From Omphalotus guepiniiformis (taxonomy: Eukaryota > Basidiomycota > Agaricomycetes > Agaricales > Omphalotaceae): a stretch of DNA of 64,000 bases. Positions within the stretch are counted from its first letter, which is position 1. Every line of letters starts with the position of its first letter. Shown here one piece after another: positions 31,020 through 43,344 of the stretch. The notes beneath the pieces are model-generated. The model saw only the letters and a list, made by a program, of their open reading frames with translations, was not told the DNA's origin and made no database searches. The translations under genes were made by a program, and so were the position numbers. The stretch is from positions 62,001-126,000 of the forward strand of contig JAQOOI010000051.1 of assembly GCA_028554645.1 (NCBI GenBank). Direction: 5' to 3'.

Positions 31020-33325
31020 CCGTCCTATTGACTATGATTTAAGTTCTGGAATCACCCTTTCAGTAGATACTTCATGGATGGCAGTTGGTTTTCAATTGTA
31101 CCAAACAGATCCTCTGGATCCTAAGAAGAAATACTACAATTGGATGGGTTCTATTACTTTATATGAGAGAGAAGCAAGGTTTTCCCAACCTAAGAGAGAA
31201 CTTTATGGCTTGATGTTGGCCTTACAACAAACATACTACCAGACATATGGATGTAGGGAACTTACTGTGGAAACAGATGCAAGCTACATTAAAGGCATGC
31301 TTGACAAGCCCAGTAGTGGTCCCAATGCAACTATAAACAGGTGGATTGAAGAAATAAGGAAGTTTCACTTCATCTTAGTACACATCAAAGGTACTGAACA
31401 CAAAGGACCTGATGGTTTATCAAGACCCCCTAGGGGCACCATACCAACTGAAAGGGCTGCGTCTAGAGATCCTGATTCATTTATTGATGAAGATGACGGT
31501 CTGCCAGTGAAATTCGAAGGATGGGAGATGGTGAAACTGAGTCACCCTTTGAGTTTGAGTCCTTTAAAGATGAAATAGATACTAGAGGAGGTTACTTGCA
31601 GGATGTTGCCAAGTCAATTGATGACTTTGAAGACAATTTGCAAGAAGCCATTGAAGAAGAACGCCATCTGAATTCCATTAGAGCGTTGTTGCTAACTCAA
31701 TACCCAGTATCTAACTCGGTGTTGCAGTTGGCTCAAACTCTTGTTGTGCCTGAAGGAGGTACTGAATGGACACATGAACACCCTTACCGGGAAGATCATA
31801 GATCTGCATCTACAAAAGAGCTGGATGATCAACTTGATTTAATTAGAGACTGGTATCTGCACGGAAACCAGTATCTAACTCAATTGAGTGGGACACTCCA
31901 GAAAAAGTTCTTATCCAGAGCTGTAAAGTTCTTTGTAGACAGAGATGGTCGTCTCTATAGGAGAAATGATGATACAGCCAGCATAGACTGGTTGTGCCTA
32001 AAGAGAAAAGGATGTACATGATGCATGCTGCTCATGATCATCTGGGACATAAAGAAATGTTTGCAACAAAAGCTCTTATAGAAAAGCGTTTTTGGTGGCC
32101 AGACTTGAATGGTGATGTCAATTGGTTTGTCAAATCCTGCCAAGTCTGCCAGAACCGCAAAATGGACTTGTTGAAAATTCCTCCCACTCTTACCCACACT
32201 CCCTCTCTGTTTCAGAAGATTCATGTTGATGTTTTCAAAGTATCACCTGCAAGCAATGGTTGCAAAGATGTTGTACATGGCAGATGTGCACTATCATCTT
32301 GGTCTGAAGGAAGAGCTTTAAGATCTGACAATGCTAGGTCATTGGGAGAATGGTTCTTTGATGATATTATATGCAGATGGGGTTGTCCTGATGAAGTTGT
32401 AACTGACAATGCACCCCAAATGCGAGCTATGCTTAAATGGCTAGAAGAGAAATATGGAATTAAAGGGATTAACATATCTCCTTACAATTCACAAGCCAAT
32501 GGCAAGATTGAGAGAGCCCACTTTGACATTAGAACTGCCCTTGCAAAAGCTACAGGGGGAGATTTAAAAAGATGGTGGTGGTTTCTCAAGCATGTCTTCT
32601 GGGCAGATAGAATTACAGCTAGAAAGGGACTTGGATGTTCACCATACTTCCTTGTTACCAGTGCTAAACCTATTTTACCCTTAGATATTGTTGAGTTCAC
32701 TTGGTTGGTAAAACTACCAGATAGAATTCTGACATATGAGGAACTTATTGGCTACAGAGCTCAAGCTCTAGCTAAAAACAGAACCCATGTTCAAGAAATG
32801 ATATCCAGGATAGATACTACCAAGAGGGATACTCTAAGACAATATGAAGAAGAATACAGAAATGTTATCAGAGACTTTGATTTCAAACCTGGTACATTAG
32901 TACAAGTCAGAAATACACAAGTTGAGAAGAACTTGGATAGGGAAATGTATCCTAGATACTTGGGACCCATGATTGTAATAAGGAGAACCAAAGAGGGATC
33001 CTACATTGTGGCCCAAATGGATGGTACTGTACTCAGAGAAAAGGTTGCTGCCTTCAGAGTACTGCCCCATGTTGCTAGATATGAACCAATTGAACTGCCT
33101 GAGAACATTCATGAACTTATAGACTTGACTAGTGAACAGCTAGAAGCCATGGTTAATGAAAACACGGAGTTAGATAGTGAACTTGAAAGGGATTATATTT
33201 TTGACAGTATTCCTCAGTTGAGGATTCCTGTTGATGATGAAGACTTAGAAGAGTTCACTGATGAAGAAGCTGCATCTGACAATGATGTAGGTGAAGAAGA
33301 ACCTGATTGGGATGCTCCAATGTAG
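31020..33325 (+). pseudogene. pol: Element B Pol, second part (RNase H-integrase), frameshifted
   Basis: It continues the frame cut at 15043. RNase H shows V-D-T-S-W-M-A-V and E-T-D-A-S-Y-I. An insertion near 31518 and a 4-base deletion near 31977 (where C reads gatacaggaggccag) shift the frame, giving three overlapping open stretches (31020-31578, 31521-32021, 31994-33325). The integrase zinc finger, D-V-F-K, T-D-N-A and N-G-K-I-E motifs remain in the last. The product ends in an acidic tail, as in C. Confidence 0.9.
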
Positions 33326-33566
33326 ACCAGGGCTCGTTCTTCAAAGAGATAGAAAGATAAAACACACTGTATTTGAAAAGGTAGCTAGCTAGATACTCGA
33401 GAGAGACTATCTAGCTCAATGAAAAATAAATAAAAGTGTAAAAAGTAGTTCTAAACTACTAAGATGAACAAAAAGGATGTTCTAAATACTCGAGGATGTC
33501 CTATGTGATGTACCAGTGACGTGTATACTACCTATACATTGAAACTAAGGTGCTAAAAAGTAACAT

Positions 33567-34969
33567 CTAGTTCAGTGTTAAGTCTGCAGGAGGAAATTCA
33601 TGAAATGGAGCTGGGTCTGAAGCTACTGCTGGACCTGCCTGCAAGGGATCCTGAGAGGCACGATTGGCCTTCTCTTTTGCCTTCCTGAGCTGCTCCAACT
33701 TGGAATATTCCTGGTAGGCAAACCTGTACTGAGAATGGTGATACTGGATAGCATGTTGGTGAACACTGAGTTCCGTCCTCAGAAAGTTGGAAATAGAATG
33801 AAGGACTTCTGGAGAGAAGTGGTCAAGGTCCATGAACGGAAATAAAGCCGTAATGCGATTGACTATCTCTTCTCCACTTTCCCTGAGCTTGCGCTCATCT
33901 GGAAAATATAGAGTTAGATACTCGATGTTACACCAGATTGAGTTAGATACTCACGCTCTGTCTCTTCACTAAGGTTGACAAAGGGCTTCTCAATGCGAGG
34001 CTTCTTCTGACTACCAGCCTTGGGAGTTTCTGGGACAGTCTCAGGCTATAGGAGCAAGAAACAGTCAGTCATGCTGTACTTAGCAACTCAGAGTAAAAGG
34101 ACACTTACCACTTTGGACTGAACTGGGTTGGCCTATATGGTCCAAAGGAGGTTCAAAGTAAAGTAAAAGAGATGAAATAATAAGGCTGAGAAAGGATACC
34201 TACCACTGGAGTAGTAGGTACTACTTTGTCCTTAGCAGTCTTAGCAGCTGCACTAGGGGTGTTGGTAACCTTGCCTGAGTCCTTGCTGTCCTTCTTGGGA
34301 GCATGGATGGACACAGAGAGTCCCAGGGCTAGTCCATCAGCCATCTGAAAAATGAAGGGAAAGAAAAATTAGAAATTAGTCAGGCCACTATGGAGTTAGA
34401 TACTCAACAGTAACGTCTCCGTCGCCTGTAATAACTTCGATTTCCTCATCCTCATCATCGTCGTCATCAACAAGCTCGGGAGTTTTCGCTGGCTGCACGG
34501 AAGCATGCAGTTAGTTACTCCAGGTGACGGGGATACTCGAGAAAAATGCTTACTTTGCGCTTTCTGGGTGGAAGATCCCTCTCCCTGCGCTTAACCAAGT
34601 CCTCCCTGAAGATCTTGATATGAGCAAAAGTGTCAGGCTCAGGAATGCTTGAATATTTCTTGAGGGTGTCCGACACCAAGGAAACACCTTTGTCATATAG
34701 ACCAAAGGCTTCTTCGGACTTGGCAACTGCAAAAGCAGGAAGGGACTTCTTCTATAACAGAGAAACGCGGAGTTAGATACTGGAACATGGCGGACATCAA
34801 GTTAGATGTTACTCACCAGATGACTAGCTAGGGCAGTGATCAACATGCCCAATAGCTCAGTATCGACGTCCTTGGCCTCCATAGCTCCAGTAGCACGAGA
34901 AATATAACGTTGAGTAGTTGCTACCTACTCAGTGCGCTCAGGCCAACCTTTGGGACCTTTTGGGGGCAT
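33567..34969 (-). pseudogene. Gene X of element B (antisense, multi-exon, one stop)
   Basis: Clear homologue of the C-element X gene: M-P-P-K-G-P-K-G-W-P start at 34969, then A-T-G-A-M-E-A-K, an acidic D-D-D-D-E-D-E-E-I-E exon, an M-A-D-G-L exon and a final exon with M-D-L-D-H-F-S-P-E-V. A TAG at 34927-34925 replaces the Trp codon found in C, so this copy is probably null. Several introns contain the 13-bp motif GAGTATCTAACTC, two copies in the intron at 33911-33952. The family is unknown; only the conserved gene structure is clear. Confidence 0.7.
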
Positions 34970-35171
34970 AGTAATGAAGTATGAGAAGTATAAGAATTGG
35001 GAAGGATGTAAAAGGGTAGAACCAAGTATCTTATGGTGCTGAATCGTTGTCAACGATTTGGGGAACCTTTTATACTAGTTCTATACCTAACTTCTCGATT
35101 TGGGCATTGAAAACCCTGGACCGGGTTACTAAGTCAAAATTTCTTGACTAGGCCTGTCCATGCGGTTCAAC

Positions 35172-35208
35172 GGGGACATTGAAATTTATTTTGCTTTGGG
35201 GAAGAGAG
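35172..35208 (+). other. Internal purine-tract-like block of element B
   Basis: cggggacattgaaattt followed by attttgctttggggaagag resembles the sequence in front of the 3' LTR (about 40010-40039) and lies roughly 200-240 bases upstream of the gene X start. It is either an internal plus-strand primer site or a shared promoter element of the antisense genes. Confidence 0.55.
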
Positions 35209-35655
35209 TAAAGACAAGTTAACAATGACTCTAGAGCGAAATTTTTGATTTTTCAAAGATTAAAATCTAGAGATCTGGAACAGCTTTGACCGTCTGAGGG
35301 CTTAGCCGGCTTAAGATTGCTGAGTTCAACTCTGTCTTCACGCGGAAACCTTGGGCAAAATAAATCTTGACTTATCCATATTAAATAAAGATACTTACAG
35401 AGTTTTATTTGAATATAACCTGTAATCATGGAGTCTCCCTCTGAAGCTCAACTTAGATACTATATCTGGAGAGGGATACTCGGATTTTTACAACATTTCA
35501 ACTTAAAGTTCACACTTAAAGAAGAAAACAAGACAAATGAAATATATTTGAGCTCTAGAAGCTCATGGTTATGACTATCGAAGACACTCTACATGTACTA
35601 CTATCTGAATAGAATACAGTGAGTGTCTGAAATACAAGATATATATATAAGGGCA

Positions 35656-35679
35656 ACTCAGTGTGTTGAACACTTGAGT
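35656..35679. other. Hairpin conserved with element C
   Basis: Arms ACTCAGTGT and ACACTTGAGT pair around the loop GTTGA with one bulge. The same loop with different but still pairing arms occurs at 55031-55054. It lies just beyond the gene Y stop codon on the minus strand. Confidence 0.6.
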
Positions 35680-35876
35680 CACCCCGCATGAGATGCAAAC
35701 AGTTCACTGATAAAGAAACGACCAGTCCAACGCTGCGTAGGGATCACCGTAATGTTGAGGAAGATATGCTAGAAGGGCCGGAGGAACCTTGTGTGCGAGT
35801 CACTCTGAAGGGATATGATCCTCTTCAGGTAGTGGACTGCTCGTGGGAGCAAGAACCTTCTCGGTGTCCAATTCGT

Positions 35877-37712
35877 TGATGCGCCGATTTTTGGCACCTG
35901 CATTAAAAGCCAGGTGATTAATCATTTTAGGCATTTGCAGTAAGGGATATAGAGGGTTGAAAGGTGCCCGCCTTGTCAATCAAAATGTGTTGTGATTTGA
36001 GTAATAAAGCATGTTCTATTACCTACGGTACAACATGTGTATCAAGGTTCTAGGCTAGTCAGTACAGTTGTGATGTTGTCAGCGACTCGAGTTATAAACT
36101 CAAATAACCAAACACAATGATCTTAGTTTCACACGAGTAAGAGAAAAGCAGAAAGTGGAATTGAGAACAGAGACGATACAAGGAAGTATGCTAAGTACAA
36201 GTCTAAACTCGAGGAGTTATTGACAAGATCGAAGCTAAAGAAATATCTACCTAAGCGGACTTGTTATATACGTAAATAAAACCCTAAACCCTGGGCTATA
36301 ACCCTTGACTAATCCACCGTGTGTCTACCATGAGTTCGATCACCTCAAGTGTTTCATTAATGATCGTGATCGCCTTGAGGTCTACATGCTTGATCTCGAT
36401 CATCATGCTACCTACATGTGTATTTAATATAACCCTAGATCTATAGCTTAAGATGCTATCTACTGATAATAAAAGTGTCTATATGTACAAACAATGAGAT
36501 AAGATGAAAAAAGAAAACATTCGTAACAGATGTAGAGAATTGTTCAATAGCCATCCACTGTTGAATCAGACTCACCCAATCTCGTAACGAGAACTCTGAC
36601 ATCACAACGTCAATTGCATCATATAATTATTAGGGGAACATCTTCCTCCGGTCAATAAAGATTAAAAACCCAGCGGAAACTAAAAATGGATGGAACGTGA
36701 AATAGAGTCGAAATAATGGATCTAGAATAGTTTTGGGGTATTTACTCCTTAATTAATCGCCAGGAACAAAAGTTGATTGAGGAAATTTGCTTCGATTAAT
36801 TGTCTGGTGAAAATTGCTTGACAAGAAACCGGTTAGGAGGTGTAAAAACTCGATCAGTAAAATTTCTCAGAATACTACTGAATTGAAGGAGTTCCTTTGA
36901 CGAAACAATGTGATACTTTGAGGGGTATAATTTCTATCAGGTGATTAAACCTATGGAATACGGATGCCCTAGAAATGTCAAGGAAATCTGTAAAAAATGA
37001 AATAAAGGGGCTGAATATTGCCCACAATAAAAATAATGGAATTAAAACGCATTTTTGAGGTTTGCCTCATAAAATAGATCTATAACAAGTAATAATGGAC
37101 ATACTTGACACAGATACTTACAACCTACATACACGGATATAGGTATATATATAAAACAGGACAGTTTAGCTATAATTTCTGTTTTTATTAATTTTGGACT
37201 GGCAGTATGTATAAAAGGGCAGTAACCTGGAGAAAGAAAATCCAGGAGAGTACCATAGAGTCACAGGGTCACTGGGGATTGTCTTTATAACGTGAATCGT
37301 GCCTGTGAAGGGAACTCCTACCAAAAACATAAAGTTGCCCTGGTCTGTTTATAGTCCGGTGTTTATTGTGATATTGTATAAAGATCATTGTTGGTTGAAT
37401 TGAACTGGTTGTGTTATTGGAATTGGTTGTTTGATCTTGTGGTCAATTGGTTGTGATTGTGCAGTGAACACCTGTCTTGTTTCAAACCGTCTTGTGCTAC
37501 TTTTTGCCTTAGTGCATTTTAAAAGCTCAACTATAAAGTCCTTGTGATAAAGATATAAAGTTCTAATAAAGAAGCCATAAGTTTGGTCGTGCGGAACCTT
37601 CGACAACGCCCCCTCAGACTTGCACCTTTCGAGTGACTTGGTTGTTTTGGTTGTTTTTGGGTTTTTGTTCATTAGCCCTTTAGCAGTCCATTTCCCTGTT
37701 TCATTCTCATCA
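35877..37712 (+). repeat. Solo LTR F (E family), in gene Y of element B
   Basis: It matches the E LTR from TGATGCGCC to CTCATCA. It is flanked by tcgt on both sides (35873-35876 and 37713-37716). After removing insert G and its duplication, the length is 1379, close to the 1377 of E. Confidence 0.93.
36077..36528 (+). repeat. Solo LTR G (452 bp) in solo LTR F
   Basis: It interrupts F at a point where the E LTR is continuous. It begins TGTCAGCG and ends CGTAACA and is flanked by a 5-bp duplication, gatgt (36072-36076 and 36529-36533). No coding capacity. The 5-bp duplication separates it from the 4-bp families B-F; a Ty3/Gypsy or Copia origin cannot be decided. Confidence 0.85.
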
Positions 37713-40028
37713 TCGTCCTCATCATCCTCGACTTCCGGACCGTTGTGAGAAGCACCAGTCGCTGGACGCAGCTCTTCGGTGTTCTTAGCAATAGATTCAG
37801 CTCGAGATGTGGAGGGATGAGATGGGCCAGCCTCTGCTTTATCCTCCTCAGGATCGACCACGATGAAGTTGCCAGCGCTGTTCTTCGAGATATAACTGGC
37901 GCGAGACACGATGTTGACGTCCCAACTAAGCGTGGTACAGAGAAGTCGCATCTGCTTGTTGGTGTATTCGAAGGATGGGTCACCAGTCTTAAGCTGATGA
38001 AGTACGAGTCGAGGGTCCCTGCACGATGCCTTGATATGCGCCTGACGTTCGATGATCCCAGCATGAAGCTGCTCCATTGCCTGCATCTGCGCGACAACCC
38101 CTTCCTGCATCTTCTCGTAGGAGTTGATAAGAAGTTGGAGTTGACCCGCCTCTTGTGCAATGACTAGATAAACGAGAAATTCAGTTAGAAATTGAATTAA
38201 AGCCAAGAGAAATGAGAATAACACACCAGCGCTACTGCTGCGAGCTAAGGTGTATGAAAGGCAGCGCATCTGATCGGTACCTTTGAGGCTGTATGTCCAA
38301 CTGCACGCATGATTGTTCTTGGCAAAGGTACTACATCTCCAGTCGAACGAGTTCTCCTTGATTTGAGGGCGACACTTGCGACCGTCGGAATGGGTACTGC
38401 CAACGCAAGCTGCGCAGATGGAATCACCGAAGAACTGTAAAAAGTATCAGATAAAAGTGCTACAATAAGAAAAATGAGTTACTTACGCGGTCGAACAAGC
38501 GATTAATAGAGACGAGCTGTTGAAGAGTAACAGGGCGACTGTAAGGCCACCCGAAGACAGTACGATCTAGACAGATTGTTAGTTCTAACAAGCTATAGTT
38601 AAGAAAAACGAAATGACATACCGGGAACGTCGGTATACTCCTCCTTGTTCCGGTGTTGAAAGGTGCGACCATCGACACGCTGGATAAAGCAAGGAAAGGT
38701 TAGTAGACCATACTGAGAAATGAAAAAGAAGACCTACTTGAAGATTAGGGGGTTCGTCATGAACGCCGGGAGCCTTCAGCACGGATGTGGTTGAGAAACC
38801 CGTGCAATTCGGCCAAAGGGGAGCAGAGAGATCGACTTTGGACTCCTTAGCACCCCTCGGTCCCTCATTCTTCTTCTTGGGCTTGTCTTCCTCATCCTCT
38901 ACTTCCTCCTCGTCACTGGATTCAGGGAGAGTCGTTTTGGTCAAAGTGGAAGCGGCCTTGGATCGAGTTTGACGCGCCGGCGGTTCCTCAACAGGTTCCT
39001 CCACGCAAATAGATCGAGTCTTCGGGCAAGGCTTCACCATTTGCTTACCCTTGCCCTGTAAAACACATGAGAAATGAATACACCTAAAAAGAGAAAATGA
39101 AACTTGCCTTAGAAGATTTGGGAGCCTCAGGCTTCTTGGTCAATGAGGTCCGGGTTTTCTTTCTCGGAGGCTCGGAATCAGGAACCTCCGTGTCGTCATC
39201 ATCAGAGTTGTCGGTGAAAGCGGCAGAGTCCTCGGAATCCAGAGACTTGCGTTTCGACTAGAAAAATGAACAAGTCAGGAGGGATCCACTGCGAGAAACT
39301 CAAAACTTACCACAGATCGACCCGGCATCGGCGTCAGGGCAGGTTTAGGTTTCGTCTTTGTAGCCGGAGCAGTCTTCTTGGCGGAACGAGTAGATTTGGC
39401 AGCTGAAGCAACGGATTCAATGGGAGGAAGGCGAATCTCGTCATCTTCTTCGTCGTCTTTGTCGTCTTATTGGTCACGGAGTCGACGATCGAAGTCCCCA
39501 AGCTTAGAGCAGACAGTGGAAAGGGCCTGGTAGTTGTTGGCCTGCATAGTGTGTACACGCTAAGTGGGAAGTGAGAAAAGAGAAGGAAAGGGAGACTCCA
39601 TGGAACGGGGATCTCAACTATATATGACACGACCGAAACGGTCCGTGAGAGAAAGAAGAATGAGTTGACTCACGAACTCAATAGAGGCATCACTTCCTAG
39701 AGTAATGGAGTTAGCAAGTTCCCTTGAAAAGTCGTCCATAGGGAGACTCAGTGAGATGTGAAGAACGAAAGGGGTCTTCCATATTTGGCTGAACTTCGAC
39801 GGATGCAGACATCGGGTTTCTCCGAATTGAGCATTGCCGAGGCATGCCGAGTGAAAAACGTACTGATCGGTGTTTCAATCGAGAAGTCTGCCTAGTGGCA
39901 GTTCACTGTGACAAGGTGTCAACGTGATAGTAAAGCAATTGACTTGACTTCTGTGACTATCTACCTGAAAAAGTAGTATCTAACTCGATATTGGCCATCA
40001 TGGACGATCGAGGTCAATCTTATTTTAC

Positions 40029-40039
40029 TTTGGGGGAGA
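40029..40039 (+). other. Element B polypurine tract
   Basis: ctttgggggaga precedes the TGTTGCGAC start of the 3' LTR, preceded by T-rich tattttac. Confidence 0.8.
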
Positions 40040-41844
40040 TGTTGCGACTAAAAGCGGTCTAGGCTTGAAATCATGCAGATTGAGAAGGATTTTGGTTGTT
40101 CAAACATTGGAAACTGAACAATGAGAATTAGAGTTCACCCAGACTGCTAGTTGAAACATGAGAACACACTCAGTTACTCAAGCCTGAGTGTAGAGTTAGC
40201 TACAGTACATGATATGGTACTTAGCAACTGTGACCAATGGGATCATGGAGAGAGATACTAGTTTTGCCTCTCACTTTGTATTGGAGTACCAATGTTCCAT
40301 GCTAAGTTGAGTTGGTCAGACCCACCCTCTAAAAACTAGAGACTCTCATGAGTGTTGTTTGATTGTAATCCAAGGGAATGATGGAAGTTACAATTCAATC
40401 TGAGAAACATCTAAGTCCACTGGACTATCTAACTCCAGCTGGTCTTGCTAACTCAGGTTGGCTGTAAAGACTGAATGCTGAGAGTGCAGACAATCTTGTA
40501 TTATTCTAACCAGAGAAATATGTTGTACATTTGGTACTATGCTTAGGATGGTGTTACAACTTGTGAACCACCTTTGTCTGTTGGCTGAAGAGCAAAAATC
40601 CTCTAAGTCATTTCTGAAGAATGGAGTTAGATACTCAAGTTATCCTACCATGGAACTAGATGTTGATTCTGGAGTATCCCTCTGAAATGTAACATCTAAC
40701 TGAGTGATACCCTGAACCCAGACACCCAAATAGGGAAGAATAAACGATTATTGGGACATAATACTGTCCATAGCTTGTTGCTAGAACCAGCTAAAAGGAG
40801 AAGTACCTCCTGGAGACAAATCAGATGCAAGATCTGGCCAGATAGACACATGTGCTACTGTACAGCTTGTGGATGATAGTAACAACGGAGTAGGGTCTAG
40901 ATGACCTCTGAAACAAAGAAATAACCACTGGATATGCTAGGAACCTCACCAGCAGCCCCCAGTTAGGAAAATCAAAAGAGTTGCAAATTTCAAAATCATA
41001 AAAGATGTTGTCATATGGCACCATTCTGGACTGATATTGCGTGCTGTGCACCCTGGTTAGATACCCTGGACTTGATTGCCAAGCCACTATATGTACAAAG
41101 CGATTTTTATAACAATTTTTATACCCAAGATACCTATACATGACAGTATCTAACTAAAAAAATACCTACAAAAATACCTAAAAAGACACCAATCCCTGCT
41201 CAATTAGTCTTTCTGTTATCTATTCTATTTACTCTGCTCAGATTCCCTTACATTTTCGAGATTTACTATATTTATTTTCTGACCTGTATATAAGAACTAC
41301 CTACTTGTAGATATTTTTCCTTAAGTTAGGACTGCCTAGGCTCACTACCAAAGCAGAACTTCTTCTAGACGAAATTTGCCTGGCTCTTAGGAGTTCAGTT
41401 ATAGAGAAATATACCAGTTGTGCAAACTTCTGTAAAGTCCCTTGTGGCAAACCTTGAGAGAGATACTGAAACTGTTGCTGTCCCTGCTGTTCTGTCTGTG
41501 CTGTTCTGCCTGCTGAAACTGTTGCTGCTACTGTTCTGATTGATACTGTCACTGTTTGGACCATTGGATCGAGTTGCCCACTCTGATTGTTGCCCTGAAC
41601 CATCCCCCTGAACCCCTGAGAAACTAGTTGACCTCTGTCTTGAACCTGTGTTTTTGAGTTACCCTGTCACTTATACCCTGTTCAGAGCAGACTGCAGACA
41701 CTTGCTAGCTCAGTATTGAGTTCGATTGTTGAGTTTAACTGTGCGGAACCTTTGACAACGCCAGCCACACCTCCACAAACCCCCCTAGAATTGAGTTAGA
41801 GGTTGTTTCTTGAGACTCCCTCGCTGTCTAATTCTTGCACATTA
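40040..41844 (+). repeat. Element B 3' LTR (about 1.8 kb)
   Basis: It starts TGTTGCGAC and is nearly identical to the 5' LTR for the first 1.26 kb. The right end is placed by the return of LINE sequence and the ccga flank at 41845-41848. The last bases read cacatta rather than the expected aca, so the end may be off by a few bases or mutated. Confidence 0.8.
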
Positions 41845-43344
41845 CCGAAACAAACAAACCATCTATGCCATCAAGCGCGACCAAATGAAGGAATTCGACT
41901 ACTTGGCTCCTGAAGGCTTTTACGACGCAATCACTGCATATGGTCTTCCCCAACAAATCATTGAACTAGACAAGGCAGCGCAATCGAACACAAAATGCGC
42001 GATTTGAACAGCTTACGGTAACACGGACCAAATCACCATCAATGGTGTCACTAAACAAGGCGGCCCACTCTCTCTGTTGAAACCGACCCTCACGACCAGC
42101 CTCGGACATCACTATCTAAACGACCTCCTTCGACAAGACATAGATGCCGTGATAATCACCACCGAGTCATTCATGAAAGGAGACCCGCACACGCCAACGG
42201 ACAACACCACCATAATAGTTGGAATGACTGAAGCAACTGACGACTCATACCTCTTCTCTAGATACCTTGCATCACTCATATGCAATACCCTTCATATGGA
42301 ACGGTTCCAGTTCGTCTATGGCTGGCTCACACAATGGTCCAAAACCAGAGCATACATTTTGAACCCAGACACCCAAGTTCAACCCCAAACTGTACAGTTT
42401 CACTCAGTCACCAACAAGAAGGAAGTGGATCCATTAATCATAACAGTTCAGGATATGCCACTGATCGTTGATGAACTAGAGTTCCTACATGCCAAAGTCG
42501 ATGACCCGAGCGCTAGGCATCAAGAACTCCGGACCTTCATAAACAACTTTGCCTTTCCCCGACTAAGTCGACGAGCCCCAATTACACTCATCAGGAAAAT
42601 AATAACCCAAAACATAATCTCTCGATGCCGAGCACTACTGTCACTTCAACCCATCAAACAAGCAGACGCCGAGAATCTAGATTGGCTGATAATGCAAAAA
42701 GCCCATGATCAGCTAGGCTCCCTGTTTAATCCCAACTCGAACATACTCACCCTCCCCATTCATATGAATGGTCTAGGTTTCCCCTCCATAGCTCGAATAA
42801 ACGCTGGCCTCGCAGTAGATGGCATTAGAAGAGACCTCAATCATCACATACGGACATATTGAGACATGGCACACATCACCATGGCCGACTGGACCTGCTC
42901 ACTGAACAGTTGCATACAACCGACAAATGGTCTAGGTCTCAACACACCAACTCACGCGACCAGACTACGAAAAATCCCTGCCTCGTGGATAGTGGCCCAC
43001 AACACTATGTGTGCACATAAGAACGATCTCTCACTCAACCAAACAGACAAGTCAGAAATCCTCAGCGGAAATATCTCCATCTACCACTATATCGCAATCT
43101 ACAATCGCTGCACCACCGACACACACGAACGGCCTGACGGCAACACTATCAGGTCCCTGCGAGCAAAAGGCATACTCAAATTCTCAGACATCGGACATTG
43201 GAGCTGGGATCTAGCGGATGGTTGATATACATTCAACAAGAGGGTGATATCAGACTTCACGGGATGGTCCCAAGCTGCCAGAAAGAATCTTGAAAAACTA
43301 TACACCATGCTGAGTCGTTTTGATCTACAATGGATCCACAACGG
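41845..43344 (+). pseudogene. LINE reverse transcriptase, 3' fragment
   Basis: It continues the LINE cut at 10128. One frame shows RT motif A (K-R-D-Q-M-K-E-F-D-Y-L with A-P-E-G-F-Y-D-A-I), the Q-G-G-P-L-S block and a catalytic A-T-D-D-S, followed by thumb-like sequence. Three TGA stops, at 42005, 42860 and 43223, are in otherwise continuous frame, and each fits CGA to TGA. It ends at element C (43345); no poly-A tail or 3' end is present. Confidence 0.8.

Larger units (their letters stand above)
35800..39739 (-). pseudogene. Gene Y of element B (antisense, multi-exon), split by solo LTR F
   Basis: It starts M-D-D-F-S-R-E-L at 39739 and ends ...I-P-S-E stop at 35802-35800. Solo LTR F (35877-37712) sits in the last exon. 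Conserved parts are basic and acidic regions, the F-G-W-P-Y-x-R-P block, the cysteine cluster (about 38290-38420), a coiled coil, and V-V-D-P near the end. The cluster spacing is CX2CX10CX12C-x-x-F-x6-C: the fifth cysteine is replaced by Phe (38336-38334). An internal deletion joins the second exon to an acidic exon with a TAA after R-L-R-D-Q (near 39466). Clearly inactive. Confidence 0.75.
10129..41844 (+). mobile_element. Element B: Gypsy-like retroelement with nested insertions, inserted in a LINE
   Basis: 5' LTR fragment, gag remnant, protease, pol in two pieces, antisense genes X and Y and a 3' LTR lie in the same order as in element C. It carries D (15044-31019, itself holding E) in pol and F (35877-37712, itself holding G) in gene Y. 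The LINE resumes exactly at the right end. The left flank is ctga and the right flank ccga; one CpG to TpG change reconciles them as a 4-bp target duplication. B is dead: about 2 kb across the 5' LTR/gag is deleted and the coding frames carry several stops and shifts. Confidence 0.9.

Noticed and set aside
41839..41846. B 3' LTR ending at ...gcaca (41841)
   Set aside because: It would leave ttac as the flank, which does not match the left flank. An end at 41844 gives ccga, which matches ctga after one CpG change and restores the LINE frame.
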